A stretch of DNA of 64,000 nt. Origin: Variovorax jilinensis (lineage in GTDB: Bacteria; Pseudomonadota; Gammaproteobacteria; Burkholderiales; Burkholderiaceae_C). The translations under genes were made by a program, and so were the position numbers. Below, in pieces: positions 9,796-17,933 of this stretch (positions within the stretch are counted from its first letter, which is position 1; each line of letters starts with the position of its first letter). Under the pieces are notes generated by a model. It ran no database searches and had not been told where the DNA came from. It saw nothing but the letters and a program-made list of their open reading frames with translations. The stretch covers positions 194,001-258,000 of the forward strand of contig NZ_JASZYQ010000002.1 in NCBI RefSeq assembly GCF_030316885.1, read 5' to 3'.

Positions 9796-11526
9796 TCAGG
9801 CTGCAGCCGCTCGGGCGACCACGGCGTCGCAGGCACGCTTGACGATGCCGAGCCGCAGTTCGAACTCCGGCAGCACCCAGCGCCGGAAGGCCGCGGCCGG
9901 GTCCGACCAGCGGCAGTCGTCCGGTGGGGCCGCGCGTTCGATGCGGGCCCATGCCCAGGCCAGCATGGCAAGCATCACGATGCGCAGGTAGTCGTCGGCC
10001 AACTCGTAGGGCAGCACGGGATCGGCCTGCGCGGCCATGGCGATCGTGGTGGTCAGATAGCGCAGCTGCGCCAGCCGGCGCTGCACGTCGGCGTCGATGT
10101 CGCGCGCGGCGTCCAGTTCGTCGCGCAGCTCGACCAGCAGCGCCGACATGCCGGTGCCGCCATCCGCGAGCACCTTGCGCACGAGCAGGTCGATGGCCTG
10201 GATCTCGTTGGTGCCCTCGTAGATCATGCTCACGCGCGAATCGCGCAGCACCTGCTCGATGCCCCATTCGCGCACGTAGCCATGGCCGCCGAAGACCTGC
10301 AGGCATTCGCTCGCGCCATGGAAGGCCTGGTGGCTGCAGGCGGCCTTGAGCACCGGCGTGACCAGCGCGCACCAGCGCTGCGCGCGTTCGCGCTGCTTCG
10401 GATCGGCGTCGTGGCGGGCGACGTCGAGCTGCACCGCGCTGCGGTAGGCGATCAGGCGGGCGCCGTCGATCCAGGCGCGCTGGGTGTCGAGGATGCGGCG
10501 GATGGCGGGATGCTCGGCCACCAGGTCGGCCGCCTCGGCGCCGCGGCTGGCCGGCACCGGGCCGGGCGCGCGCATCTGGCGCCGCTCGCGTGCATAGGCG
10601 TCGGCCTTCTGCCAGGCGGCGTCGAGCAGGCCGATGCCCTGCAGTGCGGTGTGCAGGCGCGCCGCGTTCATCATCACGAACATCGCGGCCAGGCCACGAT
10701 TGGGCTCGCCGATCAGCCAGCCGGTGGCGTCGTCGAAGCGCATCGCGCAGGTCGGGCTGCCGTGCAGGCCCATCTTGTGCTCGATGCGGTCGCAATGCAC
10801 CGCGTTGCGCGCGCCATCGGGCAGGAACTTGGGCACGAGCGCGAGCGACAGGCCCTTGGGGCCGGCCGGTGCGTCGGGCAGCCGGCACAGCACCAGATGG
10901 ACGATGTTGTCGCTGAGGTCGTGCTCGCCGCCCGAGATGAAGATCTTGGCGCCAGTGACGCGAAGGCTGCCGTCGGCCTGCTGCAGCGCGCGCGTGCGCA
11001 CCTGGCCGAGGTCGCTGCCGGCATGGGCCTCGGTGAGGCACATGGTGGCCAGCCACTCGCCGCTCGCGATCTTCGGCAGGTAGCGCTGCTTCAGGTCGTC
11101 GCTGCCGTGGTGCTTCAGGCATTCATAGGCGCCGTGCAGCAGCACCGGCGCCATCGCGAAGCCGTGGTTGGCGGCGTTGAGCCATTCGAACAGCACCGCG
11201 CCGAACAGCTCGGGCAGGCCCTGGCCGCCGTCCTCCGGCGCCGCCAGCAGCGCCGGCCAGCCCGCGTCGACGAAGGCGCGATAGGCGTCGCGAAAGCCCG
11301 GCGGCGTGGTCACCGCGCCGGCGTCGAAGCGGCAGCCGATCTCGTCGCCGTCGCGGTTGCAGGGCGCGATCACCTCGGCCATGAACTTGCCGGCCTCCTC
11401 GAGCACCTGCGCCTGCAGGTCCTGGTCGATCTCGGCGAAGGCAGGCAGCCGGCGCAGGCGCGGCACGGCCTCGAGCACGCGGTCGAGCAGGAAGCGGATG
11501 TCGTCGGGGCGCGGTTGGTAGTTCAT
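9796..11526 (-). CDS. acyl-CoA dehydrogenase (AidB/DmdC-like large form)
   Basis: A 576-residue flavoprotein, longer than classic 380-residue acyl-CoA dehydrogenases because of an extra C-terminal helical domain, as in the DmdC-type subgroup. The FAD/substrate motif MCLTEAHAGSDLG is near residue 165, and the catalytic glutamate is expected in YEGTNEIQAIDL (about 430-441). In this operon it would fit desaturation of a phenylpropanoyl-CoA to the cinnamoyl-CoA, the role of HcaD in Acinetobacter hydroxycinnamate clusters. This substrate is inferred from context. It starts 20 bases after the esterase gene. Confidence 0.88.
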   Translation of the reverse strand: MNYQPRPDDIRFLLDRVLEAVPRLRRLPAFAEIDQDLQAQVLEEAGKFMAEVIAPCNRDGDEIGCRFDAGAVTTPPGFRDAYRAFVDAGWPALLAAPEDGGQGLPELFGAVLFEWLNAANHGFAMAPVLLHGAYECLKHHGSDDLKQRYLPKIASGEWLATMCLTEAHAGSDLGQVRTRALQQADGSLRVTGAKIFISGGEHDLSDNIVHLVLCRLPDAPAGPKGLSLALVPKFLPDGARNAVHCDRIEHKMGLHGSPTCAMRFDDATGWLIGEPNRGLAAMFVMMNAARLHTALQGIGLLDAAWQKADAYARERRQMRAPGPVPASRGAEAADLVAEHPAIRRILDTQRAWIDGARLIAYRSAVQLDVARHDADPKQRERAQRWCALVTPVLKAACSHQAFHGASECLQVFGGHGYVREWGIEQVLRDSRVSMIYEGTNEIQAIDLLVRKVLADGGTGMSALLVELRDELDAARDIDADVQRRLAQLRYLTTTIAMAAQADPVLPYELADDYLRIVMLAMLAWAWARIERAAPPDDCRWSDPAAAFRRWVLPEFELRLGIVKRACDAVVARAAAA

Positions 11527-11546
11527 GGCGTCTGGGTGAAGGGGCC

Positions 11547-13292
11547 TCAGGACGCAGGCGGCCGGCAGGCAAAGCTCGCCGCGCTCTCGGCGTCGCCGCC
11601 CTGGTAGCGGGCCACCAGGGGATAGGGGCAGAGCGGTCGCGTGCGGCGCGCCGACCAGCTGGCCGGCAGCTCGGGATTGACGACCGCGGTGCCGGGGCCG
11701 CGCGCGCTCGCGATCACCGAGTCTGGCGCCTGGCCCTGCTCGACCCAGTCGACCAGGGGCCCGAGCATGTCGAACTGGTCGGTGGCCGGGCCGCCCGAGC
11801 AATGGTTCATGCCCGGTACCGGGAAATAGCGCACGAAGCCCGAGGCATCGCCGCCGTTTCGCTGCTGCAGGCCCTGGTACCAGGCGGCCGTGTCGTCGGC
11901 CGAGAACACCGGGTCGCTGGTGCCGTGGTAGACCATCATCTTCGCGCCGCGCGCGCGCAGCTGCGCGAGCTGGGTGGCATTGGGCGGCGACATGAAGGTC
12001 ATCGCGGACTCGCGGTAGAGCCCGTCGGTGGCGTCGATCAGCGGCGCATCGCGGTCCATGTCGAAGCCGAGGGCAAAGGCCAGGCCGCCCGCGCGCGCGT
12101 GCAGCGGCGGCGACGTGAAGATGTAGGCCACGGCGCCCGGGTCGCGGGTCTGCGAGCTGCCGAACTTCCATTCGCGCCAGTTGGCGCCGCCGATTCCGGC
12201 ATCGAACGGAAAGCTGCTGTAGAGCGGCTTGCTGGCACTGTTCTGCGCGCCCGCGAACACGCGCTCGAGCGCGGTCTTGCGCGCCGCACTGAGGCACTGC
12301 CCGTCGCGCACGTCGCTGCCGCAGGTGGGCACGTCGCGCTGCAGGTCGAAGTTCGCCTTGCAGGCCTGCAGGTCGGCGACGATGCCGTCCGCCAGGCCGT
12401 CGAGCGCATCGCAGCGCGCCAGCACGCGGTCGGCCACCAGCTTGAGCTCGGCGGGCGTGAAGGCCGATTCGAGCTCGGGCAGGCCCGCCGCGTTGGTGGC
12501 CGTGGCCACCTTCGCGTATTGCTGCGCGCCATAGAGCTGCGCCACCGCGGCGCGCGGCAGGTTGAAGCCCGGATTGCCCGCGAGGATGCCGTCGAAGCCA
12601 CCGGTCGAGCGGGCCGCGGCCACCATCGCGTGGCGGCCGCCGTTGGAGCAGCCGCCGATGTAGGAGCGATCGGGCCCGCGGCCGTAGGCCTGCGTGATCA
12701 GGTGGCGCGCAAGCGGCGTGAGCTGCGCGACCGCGTTGTAGCCGTAGTCGCGCCGCGCCTGCGGATCGAGGCCGAAGCGCGGGCCGAGCGCGCCGGCGTG
12801 GCCGGCATCGGAACTGATCACCGCGAAGCCCTTGCGCAGCGCGCTGTCCACGGGCGCGCCGCCGCCGATGCCGCCGATCGCCGGCACCACGGCACCATCG
12901 AGTCCGCCGTTCGCCTGATAGAAGAAGCGGCCGTTCCATTCCACCGGCAGCCGCATCTCGAAGCCGATCGCATAGGTGTTGCCGTCGACCGCGCTCACGC
13001 GCTGCTGAAGGTGGCCCTGCACGAGGCAGTGCGCGGGGGCGGGCATCTGGGCATTGCCGACCGCGACCGGACCCGGCGGCAGCGCCACCACGCGCGTGTA
13101 GACCACGCCCTGCGCCGCGGCCCGATCGGCCAGCTCGCCGCAGGCCAGCAGCTGCCCGGGGCGCGCGGCTCCGAGCTTGGGTGAAGCCGAGGCCGACGGC
13201 GCCTGCGGGGCATTCGAGCCGCAGGCCGACAAGGCCAGCGCCAGCGCGGCCGTTGCGGCTCCGCGGCGGGCCGAACTCGCGTCCGCGCTCAT
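11547..13292 (-). CDS. lipoprotein tannase/feruloyl esterase
   Basis: A 581-residue esterase with a lipoprotein signal: lipobox LSAC with the lipidated cysteine at residue 24, followed by a Ser/Ala/Pro linker. It shows the family's CS-D-HC arrangement: Cys215-Ser216 in GGCSNGGR, Asp460 in HGTSDPV, and His497-Cys498 in MNHCSGG. The two cysteines normally form a disulfide that holds the serine and histidine together. Tannase-family enzymes split ferulate, caffeate or gallate esters from plant polymers and chlorogenates. Here it would feed feruloyl-CoA synthase from the cell surface or periplasm. Its start overlaps the Bug gene stop (ATGA). Confidence 0.88.
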   Translation of the reverse strand: MSADASSARRGAATAALALALSACGSNAPQAPSASASPKLGAARPGQLLACGELADRAAAQGVVYTRVVALPPGPVAVGNAQMPAPAHCLVQGHLQQRVSAVDGNTYAIGFEMRLPVEWNGRFFYQANGGLDGAVVPAIGGIGGGAPVDSALRKGFAVISSDAGHAGALGPRFGLDPQARRDYGYNAVAQLTPLARHLITQAYGRGPDRSYIGGCSNGGRHAMVAAARSTGGFDGILAGNPGFNLPRAAVAQLYGAQQYAKVATATNAAGLPELESAFTPAELKLVADRVLARCDALDGLADGIVADLQACKANFDLQRDVPTCGSDVRDGQCLSAARKTALERVFAGAQNSASKPLYSSFPFDAGIGGANWREWKFGSSQTRDPGAVAYIFTSPPLHARAGGLAFALGFDMDRDAPLIDATDGLYRESAMTFMSPPNATQLAQLRARGAKMMVYHGTSDPVFSADDTAAWYQGLQQRNGGDASGFVRYFPVPGMNHCSGGPATDQFDMLGPLVDWVEQGQAPDSVIASARGPGTAVVNPELPASWSARRTRPLCPYPLVARYQGGDAESAASFACRPPAS

Positions 13293-14278
13293 GATTCGGC
13301 CGTGAAGCCGATCTTCTTGACCAGCGGCGCCCAGCGCTCGGATTCGCTCTGGATCGACTTGCGCATCTCCTCGGGCGTGGAGCCGCTTGCCACCAGGCCG
13401 ACCGAGAACAGGCCGTCGACGATGGCCGGGTCCTTGAGCGCGGCCGTGATGGCGGCGTTGGCGCTGGCGATCACCGCGGGCGGCGTCTTGGCCGGCGCGA
13501 GGAAGCCGAACCATTCCTCGGCCACCAGTTCCGGGAAGCCCTGCTCGGCGAAGGTCGGCACGTCGGGCAGGTAGGGTGCACGCTTGCTGCCCGAGGTCGC
13601 GAGCACGCGCAGCTTGCCGGCCTTGACGAAGGGCAGGTAGTCGCCCGATGTCGTCACGCTCGATGCGATCTGGCCACCGACCACGTCGTTCACGGCCGGC
13701 AGCGAGCCGCGGTACGGCACGTGCTTGAGGTCGGCGCCGCTGTTGATCGCCAGCAGCGCGCCCAGGAAGTGCGGCGTCGATCCCGCGCCCGGCGAGCCGT
13801 AGCTGGCTTCCTTGGGATTGGCCTTGGCCCAGGCGATGTAGTCCTTGAGCGTCTTCACGCTGGCCGGCACCATCGGACCTACCGCCAGGCCGTGCGTCAT
13901 GACCGCGCCCACCGAGACCGGCGCGAAGTCGCTCACGGCGTAGTTGAGCTTGCTGTAGATGTGCGGATAGGTCGACAGCGCCGAGGCCTGCGCAAGCGCG
14001 AGCACCGAGCCGTCGGCCGGCGAATTCTTGAGCGTCTCGAGCGCGATGCGTCCGCCCGCGCCGGGACGGTTGTCGACCACGGCGGCGTTGGTCGTGTAGG
14101 CGCTGCCCGCGAGCTTCTCGCCGACGCGGCGCGCCACGCTGTCGCCTGCACTGCCCGCCGGGAAGCCGTAGAGGATCTTGACCTGGTTGACCGCCTGCGC
14201 GAGCGCGGCGAGCGGATGCAGGGCGCCGAGGGCGGCAGCGCTGCCGAGGACTTGGACGAAGTGGCGTCGCGTGGTCAT
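13289..14278 (-). CDS. Bug-family periplasmic solute-binding protein
   Basis: A 329-residue TctC/Bug receptor with an N-terminal export signal that starts MTTRRHFVQVLGSAA, with a twin-arginine look, and cleavage near ALAQA (about 28). The ligand loop region contains FPAGSAGDSVARR, and the second family motif is NRPGAGGRIALE. Bug proteins bind carboxylates and other small acids in the periplasm, and most in these bacteria have no permease next to them. None is present here either. Between SDR and esterase genes of an aromatic operon, a phenolic acid ligand is plausible but not shown. Confidence 0.88.
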   Translation of the reverse strand: MTTRRHFVQVLGSAAALGALHPLAALAQAVNQVKILYGFPAGSAGDSVARRVGEKLAGSAYTTNAAVVDNRPGAGGRIALETLKNSPADGSVLALAQASALSTYPHIYSKLNYAVSDFAPVSVGAVMTHGLAVGPMVPASVKTLKDYIAWAKANPKEASYGSPGAGSTPHFLGALLAINSGADLKHVPYRGSLPAVNDVVGGQIASSVTTSGDYLPFVKAGKLRVLATSGSKRAPYLPDVPTFAEQGFPELVAEEWFGFLAPAKTPPAVIASANAAITAALKDPAIVDGLFSVGLVASGSTPEEMRKSIQSESERWAPLVKKIGFTAES

Positions 14279-14330
14279 GGTGCTTGTCTCCTGTGGGGTT
14301 CTTCGATCGATGGGGATGAGGGGTGGCGGT

Positions 14331-15116
14331 TCAGCGTGGCGCCATGCGCAGCGCGCCGTCGAGCCGGATCACCTCGCCGTTGAGGTGGCCGTTGGTCACG
14401 AAGTGGCAGGCCAGGGCGGCGAACTCGGCCGGATCGCCGAGGCGCGGCGGGAACGGGATCGAGGCCGCGAGCGATTGCTGTATCGCCTCGGGCAGTTCCT
14501 TGAGCAGCGGCGTCGCGAACAGGCCCGGCGCGATGGTGCAGACACGGATGCCGTGCTGCGCGAGATCGCGCGCCATCGGCAGCGTCATGCCCACCAGCCC
14601 GCCCTTCGAGGCGCTGTAGGCCTGCTGGCCGACCTGGCCGTCGAAGGCCGCGACCGAGGCCGTGAACAGCATGGTGCCGCGCTCGCCGCCTGCTTCAGGC
14701 GCGAGCCTGGCGCAGCGTGCCGCGAACAGGCGGCTGATGTTGTAGGCGCCGATCAGGTTGACGTTGACCACGCGCACGAAGTCCTCGAGCGGCGCCGCGT
14801 TGCCGTCCTTGCCGACGATGCGCTTGGCGCTGCCGATGCCGGCGACGTTCATGAGAATGCGCGCCGGGCCGTGCGCGGCCTCGGCGCGATCGAGCGCAGC
14901 CGTGACGCTGTCGCTGTCCGTGATGTCGCAGACGCAGGCCACGGCGCAGCCAGCTCCGAATTCGGCGCCGATCTCGGCCGCGACCTTCTCCGCCAGCGCC
15001 GCATTGCGGTCGACCACCGCGACCTTGGCACCGAGCCGGGCCAGTTCGCGTGCCGTGGCCTCGCCGAGGCCGGAAGCGCCGCCGGTCACGAGTGCAGCTT
15101 GTCCCTGGATGTTCAT
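14331..15116 (-). CDS. SDR dehydrogenase, 3-hydroxyacyl-CoA dehydrogenase type
   Basis: A 261-residue short-chain dehydrogenase. The NAD loop is TGGASGLG (about residues 11-18), the NAD-selecting acid is in VAVVDRN, NVAG is present, and the catalytic tyrosine and lysine are in YSASKGG. The insert AGIGSAKRIVGKDG and the C-terminal LGDPAEFAALACHF resemble HSD10-like 3-hydroxyacyl-CoA dehydrogenases. In this operon it would oxidise the 3-hydroxy product of the crotonase to a 3-oxoacyl-CoA. No aldehyde dehydrogenase accompanies the cluster, which argues for this beta-oxidation step rather than the vanillin route. Confidence 0.87.
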   Translation of the reverse strand: MNIQGQAALVTGGASGLGEATARELARLGAKVAVVDRNAALAEKVAAEIGAEFGAGCAVACVCDITDSDSVTAALDRAEAAHGPARILMNVAGIGSAKRIVGKDGNAAPLEDFVRVVNVNLIGAYNISRLFAARCARLAPEAGGERGTMLFTASVAAFDGQVGQQAYSASKGGLVGMTLPMARDLAQHGIRVCTIAPGLFATPLLKELPEAIQQSLAASIPFPPRLGDPAEFAALACHFVTNGHLNGEVIRLDGALRMAPR

Positions 15117-15135
15117 GTCGTCGTCTCCTGTTGGT

Positions 15136-17007
15136 TTATCGGGGCTGGAGGGTGAAGGGCAGGCTGCCCGCGTGCAGCGCCTCGACCAGCGCGGCGCGAT
15201 GCTTGAGCACCGCCCGCTGGTTGATGGAGCCCTTGTCGGTGACCTCGCCGCGGTCGATCGATGGCGGCTCGGACACGATGTGCGCGCGGGCGATGCGGTT
15301 GGCGCTGCCGGTGCTCGCGGCCGCCAGCGTGTCGAGGATCTGCTGGAACCGCGCCTGCACCGGCGCGCTCTCCAGCACCTGCTGCAGCGGTGCGTCGGCC
15401 GGCAGGCCGGCCAGCGCGCGCACGGCCTGGGTCGGGAACAGCAGCGCGCCGACCTCCCTGAGGTTGATGCCGGTCAGCACCGCGTCCTGCACGTAAGGCG
15501 CGCCGGCCGCGATGATCTTCGCGCGCAGCGGCCCCACGCTCACGAAGGTGCCGGTGGCGAGCTTGAAGTCCTCCGCGATGCGGCCGTCGAAGCGCAGGCC
15601 GCGATGGATGTCGTCGGGGTCGATCCACTGCACGGCATCGCCGGTGCACAGGAAGCCCTCGTCGTCGAACACCTCGGCCGTGGCGTCCGGCGCGCGCCAG
15701 TAGCCCGGCGTGATGTTGGGGCCGCGGTAGCGCACCTCGGTCTTGCCGTCGACCTCGACCAGCTTGATCTCGATGCCTGCGGCCGGCAGGCCCAGGTCGC
15801 CCGACTTCACCTCGGGCCCGGTGACGTAGAGCGCGAACGGACCCGATTCGGTCATGCCGAGGCCGGTGCCCATCACGATGCGCTCGCCGATCTCGGCCTC
15901 CTGCGTGCGGTGCAGGCTGTCCCACACCGGCTGCGACAGCGCCGCGCCCGAATAGAAGAACATCTTCACGCGCGACAGCAGGTTGCGGCGCAGCACCGCA
16001 TCGGCCTCCATCGCCTGCGCGATCGCCTCGAAGCCGGTCGGCACGTTGAAGTAGATGGTGGGCGCGATCTCGCGCAGGTTGCGCAGCGTCTCGCCCATCA
16101 GCGCCGGCGTCGGCTTGCCGTCGTCGATGTACAGCGTGCCGCCGTTGTCCAGCACGATGCCGACGTTGTGATTGCCGCCGAAGGTGTGGTTCCAGGGCAG
16201 CCAGTCGACCAGCACCGGCGGCTCCTCGCCGAGGGCCGGGATCGACTGCCGCAACTGCTGCTGGTTGGCGCACCACATGCGGTGCGTGTTGACGACGGCC
16301 TTCGGCAGCTTGGTCGAGCCCGAGGTGAACAGGAACTTGGTGATGGTGTCGGGACCGACCGCGGCATGGGCGGCATCGACTGCAGAAGTGACCGGCGTGG
16401 CCGCGAGCGCATCGAAGGATGTGACGGCGCGGCCGTCGAGCGTGCCCTCGGCCAGCACCACCTCGACGTCGGCGGGCACCACGGCCGCGATCGCACGCGC
16501 GAAGCGCTTCGCATCGGCGGCGAAGACCAGGCCCGGCGTCAGCGTGTCGAACACGTGGCGCAGCTTGTCGAAGTCCTGGCTCACGATCGAGTAGGGCGGC
16601 GAGACCGGGCAGAAGGGCACCCCCGCGTAGAGGCAGCCGAGCGCCATCAGCGCATGCTCGATGCCGTTCTCGCTGAGGATCGCGACCGGGCGCTCGGCGT
16701 CGAGACCGCGGTCGATCAGTGCCTGCGCGATGCTGCGCGCCTTGTGCAGAGCCTCGGCATAGCTCACGCGCTGCCAGTCGCCGGTGCTGCCGTCCGAAAG
16801 GCGTTCGCGGCGGGCGATGAAGGTGCGATCGGGGGCGGTCTCGGCCCAGTGCTGCAGCCGGTCTGTCATGCGGCCGACGTAGGGCGCGAGCGTGGCCTCG
16901 GCCTTCAGGTAGCGCGTGCCCGGCACGCCCTCGCTCAGCACCGCGCGGGTGATGCCGAAGGCCAGCGTGCGATAGCGCGGCGCGGCGGGGGAAGTTGTCT
17001 CGTTCAT
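15136..17007 (-). CDS. fcs: feruloyl-CoA synthase
   Basis: A 623-residue ANL-superfamily acid-CoA ligase. The ATP loop is FLFTSGSTKLPKAVV (near residue 250), the adenylate motif is GMTESGPF, the hinge region contains YRGPNITPGYW, and the CTGDAVQW and late DKGSINQRAVL motifs follow. The latter carries the lysine expected for adenylation. Length and the extended N-terminus (about 45 residues before the core) match feruloyl-CoA synthases, which activate ferulate, caffeate or coumarate. It follows the crotonase gene by 39 bases and precedes the SDR gene by 19. Confidence 0.9.
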   Translation of the reverse strand: MNETTSPAAPRYRTLAFGITRAVLSEGVPGTRYLKAEATLAPYVGRMTDRLQHWAETAPDRTFIARRERLSDGSTGDWQRVSYAEALHKARSIAQALIDRGLDAERPVAILSENGIEHALMALGCLYAGVPFCPVSPPYSIVSQDFDKLRHVFDTLTPGLVFAADAKRFARAIAAVVPADVEVVLAEGTLDGRAVTSFDALAATPVTSAVDAAHAAVGPDTITKFLFTSGSTKLPKAVVNTHRMWCANQQQLRQSIPALGEEPPVLVDWLPWNHTFGGNHNVGIVLDNGGTLYIDDGKPTPALMGETLRNLREIAPTIYFNVPTGFEAIAQAMEADAVLRRNLLSRVKMFFYSGAALSQPVWDSLHRTQEAEIGERIVMGTGLGMTESGPFALYVTGPEVKSGDLGLPAAGIEIKLVEVDGKTEVRYRGPNITPGYWRAPDATAEVFDDEGFLCTGDAVQWIDPDDIHRGLRFDGRIAEDFKLATGTFVSVGPLRAKIIAAGAPYVQDAVLTGINLREVGALLFPTQAVRALAGLPADAPLQQVLESAPVQARFQQILDTLAAASTGSANRIARAHIVSEPPSIDRGEVTDKGSINQRAVLKHRAALVEALHAGSLPFTLQPR

Positions 17008-17046
17008 TCGTCGTTCTCCTTGGCGGCGGCCGCGTTCGAGGCAGCC

Positions 17047-17820
17047 TCAGCCCTTGGTGACCTTGCCGGCGCGGCCCTCGAGGAAGGCACGCACGCGGTC
17101 CTTGGCCTCTGGCGAGCTCTGCGCGATGCCGGCCATCAGCGCCTCGGTGAAGAAGCCGTGGTCGGCCGGCTGCTCGGCGATGCGCGGCAGTGCGTGCATC
17201 AGCGCGTAGTTGGTCAGCGGCGCGTTGGTGGCCACGCGCTTCGCCAGTTCGACCGCCTTGTCGAAGGCCGTGCCCTCGGGCACCAGGTACTGTGCGAAGC
17301 CGGCACGCTCGCCGTCTTCGGCGTTGTAGACCCGGCCGGTCATCATCATGTCGGTCATGCGCGCGGCGCCGATCAGCTTCGGGATCCGCACCGAGCCGCC
17401 GCCGCCCACGAAGATGCCGCGCGAGCCCTCGGGCAGCGCATAGAAGGTGCTGCTGTCGGCGACGCGGATGTGGCAGGCGCTCGCGAGTTCGAGCCCGCCG
17501 CCGACCACCGCGCCGTGCAGCGCCGCCACCACCGGCACCGGGCCGTGCTCGACCAGTTCGAGCGCCGCGTGCCACATGCGCGAATGCTGCAGCCCCTGGC
17601 CGGCATCGCGCTCCTGCAGCTCCGAGAGGTCGAGCCCGGCGCAGAAGTGCGGGCCTTCGCCGTCGATCACCGCGGCGCGAACGCTCGAAGGCAGCCCCTC
17701 GAAGGCGTTGCGCAGCGCCAGGATCAAGGCGTCCGACAGGGCATTGCGCTTGGCGCCGCGTGTCAGGCGGATGATGGCGATGTCGCCCTGCAGTTCGATC
17801 TTGAGGTCGGGGTGGGTCAT
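17047..17820 (-). CDS. crotonase-family enoyl-CoA hydratase, first gene of the hydroxycinnamate operon
   Basis: A 257-residue enoyl-CoA hydratase/isomerase. The oxyanion-hole motifs are FCAGLDLSEL (about 59-68) and GAVVGGGLELA (103-112). Glu111 and Glu131 (in YALPEGSRG) are 20 residues apart, the same spacing as the paired catalytic glutamates 144 and 164 of rat hydratase. Hydroxycinnamoyl-CoA hydratase-lyases are recalled to have serine at the first position, so this enzyme looks like a hydratase rather than a lyase. It would hydrate feruloyl-CoA-like thioesters. It leads the operon and has a palindromic site 20 bases upstream. Confidence 0.88.
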   Translation of the reverse strand: MTHPDLKIELQGDIAIIRLTRGAKRNALSDALILALRNAFEGLPSSVRAAVIDGEGPHFCAGLDLSELQERDAGQGLQHSRMWHAALELVEHGPVPVVAALHGAVVGGGLELASACHIRVADSSTFYALPEGSRGIFVGGGGSVRIPKLIGAARMTDMMMTGRVYNAEDGERAGFAQYLVPEGTAFDKAVELAKRVATNAPLTNYALMHALPRIAEQPADHGFFTEALMAGIAQSSPEAKDRVRAFLEGRAGKVTKG

Positions 17821-17839
17821 GATTGCATTCCGGAAGATG

Positions 17840-17868
17840 ATCGATTATGGTTATGAAAAATAATCAAT
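17840..17868. promoter_or_regulatory. candidate MarR operator
   Basis: ATCGATTAT, 11 bases, then ATAATCAAT form an imperfect palindrome (8 of 9 arm bases pair). It is AT-rich in a GC-rich gap, 20 bases upstream of the crotonase start and 65 bases upstream of the divergent amidohydrolase. Size and symmetry suit a MarR dimer. Confidence 0.5.
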
Positions 17869-17933
17869 TCAAGCTGCCCGCCGACGTGCGGCATGAGGAT
17901 TTACCCTAGGCTCACAACTGTTCGGAGACACGC

